Origin: Paralichthys olivaceus
Lineage: Eukaryota > Chordata > Actinopteri > Pleuronectiformes > Paralichthyidae
Assembly: GCF_024713975.1 (NCBI RefSeq)
Contig: NC_091104.1
Span: 10,249,580 to 10,313,579 of the forward strand
DNA: 64,000 nt
Direction: 5' to 3'
Each line of letters opens with the position of its first letter. Within the stretch, counting starts at the first letter, position 1. The notes beneath the pieces were generated by a model. That model was not told where the DNA came from. It was given only the letters and a program-made list of their open reading frames with translations, and ran no database searches. The translations under genes and the position numbers were made by a program. Of this stretch, positions 38,701 through 50,700 are shown piece by piece.

Positions 38701-41700
38701 TGGTTTGACTTTTTCTTTTGGAGTTACTGGCACTAACACAGAGAAGATAACAGAACATCATAATAGATTTTATATTCAAAAGTCACAAACTCATACTGGT
38801 TTGAATAAAACATTATTTTCATTAATGTTTGTGAAAACAAACAGATGATGTACCTTTCTTCAGTGGCACCACCTTCACCTTCTCCTTTGTTAGAGAGACA
38901 TTTTTGTGTGGTGCTTCTGCCTCTGTAAAAAAATAATGGATGAGTGTGAAAATAAATTCATTTATTATTTAATCATGAACATAAAAACAGTAAGTGTTGT
39001 TTTACCTTTGACCACTGGGGCTGGTTTTGTCTTGAGAGGAGCAGGTTCTATTGAAGAGATTTCAGGTTTGTCATTAAAAATCACAGTGACACTGAAACTG
39101 TCCAATGAAATAATTCAGTCTTACCTCTCTTTGTTACAGCTGGTTTGGGTTTCTGTTTTGAAACCTCAGCTGCAGAGAAAACATTGAATGATGTGTATGC
39201 AAAACCCAAATGCCTCAAAGTCACCTGAAAAATGTAATGTGCTGTACCTGTCTTTGCAGAGATTCCTCTGATGATCTCTTTTGGTAACTTGACTCCTGAA
39301 AACACAAAGAGAACAAGAAACACACACATATTTAGTACGTTGAAGTCATTCAAATATTGTGTGGAAAAAAATAAAAATAAAACATGAAATAAAAGGAATT
39401 CACCTCTCTTCATAGGCACTATCTTGACTCTCTCTCTTACCAGGGAGGCATTTCTGGAAGCAGCTTCTTGTTCTGTCAATAAAACATTGAGAATAAATCT
39501 AAAACCCAAAAAAATTTTATATAAAAGGAAATGACCTTTCTTTATAGAAATATTTTTCAATACAAACTGATGATGTTATCTTACTGTAATACACACAATA
39601 CATACATATCAGCAACACATAATGTTAGTTGGGCCTTTTCCTCTGAGTCCTCTGTTGTCTAATCCAGTGTTTCCCAAACTTTTCAGGCCCTGAACCCCAA
39701 AATAACTGTGCCAGAGAGTGAGGACCCCTATTATTTCAGAGGATATTGATTTGACCTAGTTCTCACCTTCCTGTGCATTATTTCTCTACAGCAAAACACT
39801 GTTCCCCTGCTGAGCGATCCAATCAGCGCTTTGACAAAATGCAGTGACCTACATTTTGTGACTAGATCAGTTTGATCTCAGTCCAGCGTTAGTTCTATGA
39901 ATCACTACCTTTCTTCACACGGACCGGTTTGACCTTGTCCTTCAGCCCGGCTGAGCCATCAGGAAGAGAAAACATTCAATAAAGTTATAATTATCCTTAG
40001 TTTGTAATCACAGCACATCAATGCACCCTAATTGTATTTGTCACCACACATGACGACAATGTGAGAAGTAAATATTCTTGTGTACCTTTTTTAACAGCTG
40101 GTTTGACTTTCTCCTCTGGTGCTTTGGGCTCTAGAAATTAGAATATAAATACTCTCAGCAAGTAGCTAAAGTAATACTTCTTTAACACATACTCATCATC
40201 TAATTATACATAATTAGATTGTGTGAGGTACAACCCCCGACAATCATCAGCAGGGAGGGAGCAGTGCTACCTTTCTTCTTTTCCAGGGATTTGACTTTTT
40301 TCTTTGGTGCTTCAGCATCAGTTTTAGGAGCTGATTCAAACGTAAAGACAATAACAGCATCACAACACTGAAATTAGTACAAATTTTTCCTTTGAGTGTT
40401 TTGTTATTAGATTTACCTTTTTTCTCATGAACTGCTTTAGGCTTGTCCTTCACAACTTCTGCTTCTGTGAGACAAGAAAGAAATTACTGTTGTAATTGTG
40501 AGGTTAAGGGTTTTTCTTTGCCTAATAACAAAGGCTTGTATCCTCATTACCTTTTTTGGCAAGAACTGGCTTAGCCTCAGGTTCTTAAGAGAAAGAAAGA
40601 AAAAAATAATGTTGTGATGATTCATGCTTTTTGTGATGGATGTAACAAATGATTGAGATGCAGTAAAAAAAGAAAGTGAAACTAGATTGAACCTTTTTTG
40701 GGAGTCACTGGCTCGGCCTTCTTCTCCTTTACAACTGCAGCTTCTAAAGAAAATTACAATAATCAGCACATGGTAATATAATGTATGTTATTACAATTAC
40801 AATTGATTTTTATTCCCTTCACAATGATGCACTGCATAAATCAAATATCTGTAAAGATGTGACAACAGAAAAACATTCACTAAAATACATGCAACAAACA
40901 TTTTCTGAGACTGACATGACTGAGACATTATTAAGATGAGAAACTTGTCTGAACCATCTTGGACATACTCTAATTAATATTGAGCGCTAAAGATGTTAAA
41001 TCACTGTAACTACCTTTTTTTGTTGGTGCTGGTTTGACTTTTTCTTTTGGAGTTACAGGCACTAACACAGAGAAGATAACAGAACATCATAATAGATTTT
41101 ATATTCAAAAGTCACAAACTCATACTGGTTTGAATAAAACATTATTTTCATTAATGTTTGTGAAAACAAACAGATGATGTACCTTTCTTCAGTGGCACCA
41201 CCTTCACCTTCTCCTTTGTTAGAGAGACATTTTTGTGTGGTGCTTCTGCCTCTGTAAAAAAATAATGGATGAGTGTGAAAATAAATGTATTTCTTATTTA
41301 ATCGTGAACATAAAAACAATGAGTGTTGTTTTACCTTTGACCACTGGGGCTGGTTTTGTCTTGAGAGGAGCAGGTTCTATTGAAGAGATTTCAGGTTTGT
41401 CATTAAAAATCACAGTGACACTGAAACTGTCCAGTGAAATAATTCAGTCTTACCTCTCTTTGTTACAGCTGGTTTGGGTTTCTGTTTTGAAACCTCAGCT
41501 GCAGAGAAAACATTGAATGATGTGTATGCAAAACCCAAATGCCTCAAAGTCACCTGAAAAATGTAATGTGCTGTACCTGTCTTTGCAGAGATTCCTCTGA
41601 TGATCTCTTTTGGTAACTTGACTCCTGAAAACACAAAGAGAACAAGAAACACACACATATTTAGTACGTTGAAGTCATTCAAATATTGTGTGGAAAAAAA

Positions 41701-44700
41701 TAAAAATAAAACATGAAATAAAAGGAATTCACCTCTCTTCATAGGCACTATCTTGACTCTGTCTCTTACCAGGGAGGCATTTCTGGAAACAGCTTCTTGT
41801 TCTGCCATAAAACATTGAGAATAAATTACACTAAATGTAATTGTAGTTCAAGGTGTAGTTAATTAGATTTCTTATCAGTCTTACCTTTTTTCATGATGAC
41901 TGATTTGGCCTTTTCTTTTGGAGCAGCAACATCTGTGTGTCAAATACACAAAGTTACAATGAGCTAATATTGTTCTTATGACAGCAATTCATAATTTTGC
42001 TATTTCATGATCAGAAAATCACCAAGAAGTGAACAAGAGACTAATGTGAACATTACCTTTTTTGACAGGAGCTGCTTTGGCTTTTTCCTTTGGAACTTCT
42101 GTGTCACAAAACACAAAGTTAGTCTCAGCTTTGTAGTTTGATCAGTGACATTTAACTTGTTTAAATCAAACTGCTTTTTAAACAAAAATGTATTTCTTTC
42201 ACTGCATTAATAACTGTGGATTGGCAAAAGAATTACTTTTGTTTACAATCACAGCTGAACAATATTATCAGTTGTTAATATTACCTTGAGAAATATTATA
42301 ACTACTGGCTATAGAAGAATTACACTGGATTTTAGAATGACATGTTGATGTCCAGTGTTTCAGTCTTTGTGTATATTCCTCAACATACAGTCTCATCGTA
42401 TGGGTCAGATTGCAGCATCAGTGAATACAGTATTTGCACAGGTGTAGTTTTGATTTTTTGCTTTGGTTCCTTCTTGGGCTCCTTGGGAGCTGCCACTGGT
42501 GGAAAATTTGTCATAAAAATGTTTTGAATTCAGTGTATAATACTACTACTACTAATAATAATAATAATAATGTATAGTGTGCTCAAAATAAGTGTCATAA
42601 GATTAAAAGTCCTGCATAATGTCCAACTACAATATGGTTAAATATAATTTTATACATTGGTAAATTAAACAGGGGAAATATAATTATAGAGCATGTATAC
42701 CAGAATTTGAAAAAAATATAAAAATGTGAAAATAATGTTTGTACCTTTCTTTGCAGACTCTGGTTTGGCTTTCCCCTTTGGAACCTCTTTTGTTGGGGAA
42801 AATAAAAAAATTAATAAAATATATATTATATCTTCTTCTTCTTCTCAGACATGCGTCTGCTGTAAATGTAACATTGTGTCAATGGATGCAGAAGCAAGTG
42901 GTTTACATGCTTTCAAAACAATTGGCTGCAGGATTCAGGTGGTGTGAACTGGTGCAAACTGTCTCCTAAAGCTTGAAAGAAAAGTGTCAGATCATGTGCT
43001 CTGAACATCTTAATTAAATTATTGATTCCCAGTCCAAAAAAACATGCCAGGGCCTTGAGATGAGACACCAGCCTTTTGGCTAAGATAACTGTCTGCATTT
43101 CATGATTAGCTTTATGACAGCTTTATGATGGCGTGCTGAGACATGCTCACTGAGCAACACAAACACCTGGTGGTGGTGATAAGCTCCACATCCACTCAGA
43201 CTTCAAACTAAAATTTGATGTGTGTTCAGTGAGAAGTTTTATATGACTGTACAAACAGTAGCTTCAGTTAATACACACTGTGGTTGCACACTGAATGGAC
43301 TGTTACTGACCTGATTGTGTGACATTCATATGCTCGTTCTTCAGAATTGGAACGACCTGCCTTTTAGCAGCTTTCAGCACCTTTGTAGTCTTCTTGGGCT
43401 CTGCAGCTGAAAAGAAAACATGGAGTTAATTCTTAAGCTACAGTATCACACCTAGATGTTGTTCAGTGCAAACTATTTCTGGAATTTGATCTTGATGTTG
43501 TAACATTCAATAATGTCTCCAAATTCTTATCTACAAATTCTGACTTAACCTTGGAAACCTTCCATTCTGATGAGCTCTTGGCGCTAATAGAGACAAGTCA
43601 TACACAGATGACGAAACAGACCATGTGGAGGTATTTTACTGATTTGGGGCCCCCATCAGTGGAATGAAGATGCAGTGCTCAAACTAAAACTTGATTTAGG
43701 GAAGGGAACGACGCCATCTGAAGGTAACACTGATTGTAAGTAATAATCTTTATCAGGGAATGTAATTTGAAGTCCTTTAGAGCAGTTCAAACTGACAAGG
43801 TAACCACTGCGTGACTTTGAAGGGCCATGAATACACTCAGCAAACTGACTTATCATATTTTCTCACCTGCTCTTGTAACATTAAGATGTTCCTTCTTCAG
43901 CACAGATGCAACTTCTTTCTTGACTACTTTGATTCTACTTGCAGCCTTTTTGCGTCTGGTGTCTGAAAGAAAAAGGAAAAGTTGATTTATAAGTTTCAGT
44001 TTTTTTAGCATTATTTAGGGCCAAGGCATGAATTTGTATTTCTGTGATGCCCCAAAATGTGCCTGGTGCCATTAGCAGGTCACCATTTCATATTGTACTT
44101 TAGGTTTTGTGGTAATTAGCCAGCACTCATACTACTAACATACTAAACTAAAATGGTGAACGTTATACCTGTTAAATGTCACCATGTCCTAATGATGATG
44201 TGAGTACTTCACTTAAACTACCACTGTGAGGTACAGCCTAACCACTTCACACAGAATTCCTTTACAGTATGTACCTGTCTCTGTGTCTCTTTTCTTGACA
44301 AGGTCTTTGTCTTCTTTTTTCGCTTTTGTAGATTTCTTGATCTCCTGTGCCTCCTCTGATGGCTTAATCTCTTCCTTCTCCTCCCTAGAGGGTTTCTTCG
44401 CTTCTTTCCTTTGCATTGAAGACTTAACCTCTTTCTCTTTGGGAGGCTTTTCCACCTCTATCTCTTTTTTAAGAGGCGTCTTCAACTCTTTCTCTTTTTT
44501 AGATGGTTTCTCAACTTCTTTCTCTTCTTTAGGAGGCTTCTTCACCCCCTTCTCTTCTTTGGATGGTTTCTTTATCTCTTTCTCTTCTTTAGGAGACGTC
44601 TTCACCTCTTTCTCTTCTTTAGATGGTTTCTTTACCTCTTTATCTTCTTTAGGAGGCATCTTCACCTCTTTCTCTTCTTTAGGTGGTTTCTTCACCTCTT

Positions 44701-47700
44701 TCTCTTCTTTGGGAGGCTTCTTTGCCTCCTTCTCTTCTTTAGGTGGTTTCTTAACTTCTTTCTCTTCTTTAGGAGGCATCTTCACCTCTTTCTCTTCTTT
44801 AGGGGGCTTCTTTGCCTCCTTCTCTTCTTTAGGTGGTTTCTTAACTTCTTTCTCTTCTTTAGGAGGCATCTTCACTTCTCTCTCTTCTTTAGGAGGTTTT
44901 TTTGCCTCCTTCTCTTCTTTAGGTGGTTTCTTCACCTCTTTCTCATCTTTAGATGGTTTCTTTATCTCTTTCTCTTCTTTAGGAGGTTTCTTCACCTCTC
45001 TCTCTTCTTTAGATGGTTTATTTACCTCTTTCTCTTCTTTAGGTGGTTTCTTCATTTCCCTCTCGTCTTTAGAAGGCATCTTCACCTCTTTCTCTTCTTT
45101 TGGAGGCTTTTTCACCTCTTTCTCTTCTTTAGATGGTTTCTTTACTTCTAGATCTTCTTTAGATGGTTTCTTCACCTCTTTCTCTTCTTTGTGTGGTTTC
45201 TTCACCTCCTTCTCTTCTTTAGGTGGTTTCTTTACCTCTTTCTCTTCTTTAGGAGGCGTCTTCACCTCTTTCTCTTCTTTGGGTGGTTTCTTCACCTCCT
45301 TCTCTTCTTTAGGTGGTTTCTTGACCTCTTTCTCTTCTTTAGGAGGCGTCTTCACCTCTTTCTCTTCTTTAGGTGTTTTCTTTAACTCCTTCTCTTCTTT
45401 GGATGGTTTCTTCACCTCTTTCTCTTCTTTGTGTGGTTTCTTCACCTCCTTCTCTTCTTTAGGTGGTTTCTTTACCTCTTTCTCTTCTTTAGGAGGCGTC
45501 TTCACCTCTTTCTCTTCTTTGGGTGGTTTCTTCACCTCCTTCTCTTCTTTAGGTGGTTTCTTGACCTCTTTCTCTTCTTTAGGAGGCGTCTTCACCTCTT
45601 TCTCTTCTTTAGGTGTTTTCTTTAACTCCTTCTCTTCTTTGGATGGTTTCTTCACCTCTTTCTCTACTTTGTGTGGTTTCTTCACCTCCTTCTCTTCTTT
45701 AGGTGGTTTCTTTACCTCTTTCTCTTCTTTAGGAGGCGTCTTCACCTCTTTCTCTTCTTTAGGTGGTTTCTTCATTTCCCTCTCGTCTTTAGAAGGCATC
45801 TTCACCTCTTTCTCTTCTTTACGTGGTTTCTTCACCTCTTTCTCTGTTATGGATGGTTTCTTCACCTCCTTCTCTTCTTTAGGTAGTTTCTTGACTTCTT
45901 TCTCTTCTTTAGGTGGTTTCTTCACCTCCTTCTCTTCTTTAGGTAGTTTCTTGACTTCTTTCTCTTCTTTAGATGGTTTCTTTACCTCTGTCTCTTCTTT
46001 AATTGTTTTTTTCACCTCCTTCTCTTCTTTAGGGGATTTCTTCACCTCCTTCTCTTCTTTAGGTGGTTTCTTGACTTCTTTCTCTTCTATAGATGGTTTC
46101 TTCACCTCCTTCTCTTCTTTAGGGGATTTCTTCACCTCCTTCTCTTCTTTAGATGGTTTCTTTACTTCTTGATCTTCTTTAGATGGTTTCTTTACATCTT
46201 TCTCTTCTTTTGTTGTTTTTTTCACCTCCTTCTCTTCTTTGGGGGATTTCTTCACCTCCTTCTCTTCTTTAGATGGTTTCTTCACCTCCTCTTCTTTTTG
46301 TGATTTCTTGACTTCTTTCTCTTCTTTAGTTGGTTTTTTCACCTCCTTCTCTTCTTTAGGGGATTTCTTTACCTCCCTTTCTTCTTTAGATGGTTTCTTG
46401 AATTCTTTCTCCTCTTTGGGTGGTATCTTCACCTCCTTCTCTTCTTTAGGTGGTTTCTCTACCTCTTTCTCTTCTTTATGAAGCTTTTTAATCTCTTTCT
46501 CTTCTTTAGATGGTTTTTTCACCTCCTTCTCTTCTTTAGGTGGTTTCTTGATTTCTTTCTCTTCTTTAGATGGTTTCTTTACCTTCTTCTCTTCTTTACA
46601 GGGTTTTTTCACCTCTTTCTCTTCTTTAGATGGTTTCTTCACCTCCTTCTCTTCTTTACGGGGTTTCTTCACCTCTTTCTCTTCTTTATGAAGCTTTTTA
46701 ATCTCTTTCCCTTCTTTAGATGGTTTCTTGAATTCTTTCTCCTCCTTGGGTGGTATCTTCACCTCTTTCTCTTTTTTAGATGGTTTCTTCACCTCCTTCT
46801 CTAATTTAGGTGGTTTCTTCCCCTCCTTCTCTTCTTTAGGTGGTGTCTTGATTTCTTTCCCTTCTTTGGGAGGCTTCTTCACCTCTTCCTTGAGAGGCTT
46901 TGTCTCCTCTTTCACTTCTTTGTGAAGCTTTTTAATCTCTTTCTCTTCTTTAGAGGGTTTCTTAACTCCCTTCTCCCTTTTAGCTGGTGTCTTGATTTCC
47001 TTTTCTTTTTTGTGTAGTTTCTTGGCCTCTTTCTCTTTTTGGGGTGGTTTCTTTACTTCTTCCTCTTCTTTTGAAGGTTTTCTCAGTTCTTTCTTTTCTT
47101 TGGAAGGTTTCTTCACTTTATCTTCTTTGGATGGTTTCTTACCTTCCTTAGGTGGTTTCTTGACTTCCTTCTCTTTTTTAGGGATCTTCATTTCAACCCC
47201 TTCTTCTAAAAGCAATCAAGTGTCAGTTTTCATGTATTGTAAAATGTAAGAAACAGATTTAAAGGTAGGGCAGACCTATAACTGGACAAAGTCATCTGTG
47301 CCCATTGGTAAATTATATCCTGAAACAGTTTTGTGTATGGAGTGTATGGTTAACAGTATAATCATGTTCTGTATACAGTGTGGTTACATTTTGTATGTTG
47401 GCGGTATATTTCAAAGCTTCAAGCTTTAAGCTTAACTCAAAGAAAGTATTTCGAAATACAAAAAAAAGAACAGTATTTTTCATACTTTTGATAATTTCAG
47501 TTGTGATTACCTTCAGGCTTCTCTGGTTTCTTCTTAGTTATTTTTGCTTCAGATTTGATCTCCTTCTTTGGCTTTTCTTCTTTTAGTTTGTCAATGGTTT
47601 CCTCAAGTTTGGCTTCCTTTGCTTTTTTCTCCTCCTCAGGTTCTGTGGATTTAAGGTCTATAAACAGCAATAAATTCCCATTTAAGCAGGACTACAAACT

Positions 47701-50700
47701 GAATTATACCGAATCACAAAATGTTGGATGTATAAAATTCATTTGGGAAGGAAGTGTAGGGCAGAAAGCGCAAAGAACTGAAGTATGTCATGCAAACATA
47801 TGTAGAAAATATAATGTTTATATATAATGTTACAGTGAAATTTTGATAGTCAAACCAGTATTATCTTCATGACTAATAACAAAGAATCATGCTTGAATAA
47901 GCACTAGAAGCTCTACAGCATTAAAACACACCACACGCTTTGTCAGATTTTTCAAACAATTACACTTTTTTAAAATCTATACTGCAGGGATGTACGTCAG
48001 GTAATATTATACAGTTATTACACTGATGTACTGTAGGCCTACTATCAACAGGGCGGATAGACAGTGCACATTGAGTTATCTCTTCATCCAGCCTGTTGGC
48101 TCCATCTAGCTGCTCTAGAGCTGTGCGATCTCCCTGCATTGACAAACAGCAATGACTGTTTAGAGGAGGAACACTTAAGTACATAATTAGCACCTCAGGA
48201 AATAGATTTGTCTTTACTGAGTCATCGAAAAGAAAACGTTGAAGGGGCTTGAACTCACCGGGGCTGTACTCAGCTCCTCTTTCCTCACAGCTGTTAGCAC
48301 CCAACTCAAAAAGAGTTTCTGATATAAATAAAACTTACTTGACCTTATTAGGTCCATATTTATTTCCTTATCAGTTTGGTGTGTAATTAAAAAAACACAC
48401 CAATATTTTCTATTGCTGTGTCCAAGATGTCAGGCACACAAAGCAGGAGAGAAACTCAGGCTGTACAGTTACACATAAACGATAGAGGATTCATAAAGAA
48501 GCACTTTTTTTGCACTTACACCTCAAATCATACAGAGATGAAGAGACAGGCACCCACTACGGTTTGCTGGCTAATGTTACAGCTAACGCTAACTTGACGA
48601 ATCTAACACAGGAAGCTAACCATTCATCAAATAGAAGCCTTCAAACAACTGAAACATGTCTATTGTATTATATTCTCTTCTCCATATGTTAACTCAGAGT
48701 TCTGATGATGTGAAGGGCTGAAATCATCATTTGAAGACAGTATTTCTGATCTGCTGTGTGATGGTTTAGCTAGCTACCCTGCTTTTCCAGTTTGCACTAA
48801 GCTAGGCTAACCACCGATCTATGGCTACTGAAAAGACAGGTTTTAAACGGATTTCAACTTTAATGTCGGAACAAATTTTTCACCTGTAGTGATTAAAACA
48901 GTCACAAGAAAATTCAAACTTTAGCAAAACAAATGCACTGAAATGAAATGACTACGAAACATGTTACACAAATAATTGAAAAAGTAGATGAAACGACATT
49001 CAGTTTGTTGACCGCCCACATTACTACACATTTAACACACTCGTCATTCAGAAACATTATCATTTCCTGATAATGAAAACAATGTTGACAGATGTGTGAT
49101 GATGATGATGATGACAGTGAGTTTTGTACCTTTGTCATGTTTGTGGAGTCGCTCTTCATCTTTGTGAGCTGCTCTGGATCCGACTCTTCTGATCCTCTCA
49201 AAGAGAACGAGATGTTTTCTCTGTCCTTTACCTTTCCTGCTCTCACTGTTTTCTTCGTCAATGACGTTTTGGTCATAACCAGGAAGAAAAGTGGTCGTCT
49301 CTCCTTCATCCGACAGAGTTTTAGGACCTTCGTCCTCAGCTTCTACTTTGTCATGTTCTTCTCCTTCCTCCTCTGAAGCTTCATCACCTTCTATATCTGG
49401 CTTCGTGTTCGTTATTTCAATGTTTTCTTCATTTCTTTCTTCATCCAAATGAAGATCTTTATTTTCAGTTTCCTCCTTTTCAGTCTCTTTTTCTATTTCT
49501 GCCTCCTCATCTACCAAATCTTCAGTTTTGGCCTCCACCTCTTCCTCCAAAATGTCAGTTTTGGCCTTCTCTTCCTCCTCCCCCTCCTCCCCCTCCTCCT
49601 CCAATATTAAAGTTGTGGGCTCCTCCTTTTCCTCCACCTCCTCCTCATCCAGATGTTCAGTTTTGGCCTTCTCCTCCTCCTCATCTTCTTCCAAATGTTC
49701 ATCTTTGGCCTCCTCCTCCTCCTCATCCAGATGTTCAGTTTTGGCTTCCTCCTCTTCTCCTAGATCTTCAGTTTTGGCCTCCTCTGCCTGATCATTGTCC
49801 AAATCCTCAGTTTTGGCTTCCTCCTTTTCTTCAAGATGTTTAGTTTTGGCCTCCACCTCCTCCTCATCATCTAGATCTTCAGTTTTGGCCTCCTCCTCCT
49901 CCTCATCATCTTCTAGATCTTCAGTTATGGCCTCCTCCTCCTGATCATCGTCCAAATCCTCAGTTTTGGCTTCCTCCTTTTCCTCCACAACTTTAGTTTT
50001 GGCCTCCTCTTCCTCGTCTTCTTTCAAATCTTCAGATTTGGCCTCCACCTCTTCCTCCAAAATGTCAGTTTTGGCCTTCTCCTCCTCCTCCCCCTCCTCC
50101 TCCAATACTAAGGTTGTGGGCTCCTCCTCTTCCTCCACCTCCTCCTCTTCTTCCACAACTTCAGTTTTGGCCTCCTCCTCCTCCTCATCTTCTAGATCTT
50201 CAGTTTTGGCCTCCTCCGCCTGATCATCATCCAGATGTTCAGTTTTGGCCTCCTCCTCCTCATCTTCTAGGTCTTCAGTTTTGGCCTCCTCCACCTGATC
50301 ATCATCCAAATCCTCAGTTTTGGCTTCCTCCTTTTTTTCCAGAAGTTTAGTTTTGGCCTCCTCCTCCTCCTCATCTTCTAAATCTTCAGTTTTGGCCTCC
50401 TCCTCCTCCTCCTCATCTTCTAGATCTTCAGTTTTGGCCTCCTCCGCCTGATCATCATCCAAATCCTCAGTTTTGGCTTCATCCTTTTCTTCCAGAAGTT
50501 TAGTTTTGGCCTCCTCCTCCTCCTCATCTTCTAAATCTTCAGTTTTGGCCTCCTCCTCCTCCTCATCTTCTAGATCTTCAGTTTTGGCCTCCTCCTCCTG
50601 ATCATCGTCCAAGTCCATAGTTTTGGCCTCCTCCTTTTCTTCCAAAGCTTCAGTTTTGACTTCCTCTTCCTTCTCCTCATCGTCATCCTCTACAACTTCA

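Noticed and set aside
44226-46172. 648-codon plus-strand open frame (FFTSFSSLGG repeats)
   Set aside because: It is the exact mirror of the KEKE repeat on the coding strand; the 30-bp period keeps both strands open. It has no domain, no promoter and no splice context.
47960-48304. 114-codon minus-strand frame inside a trdn intron
   Set aside because: No phase-1 splice sites flank it, its composition is unlike triadin and no domain is recognised.
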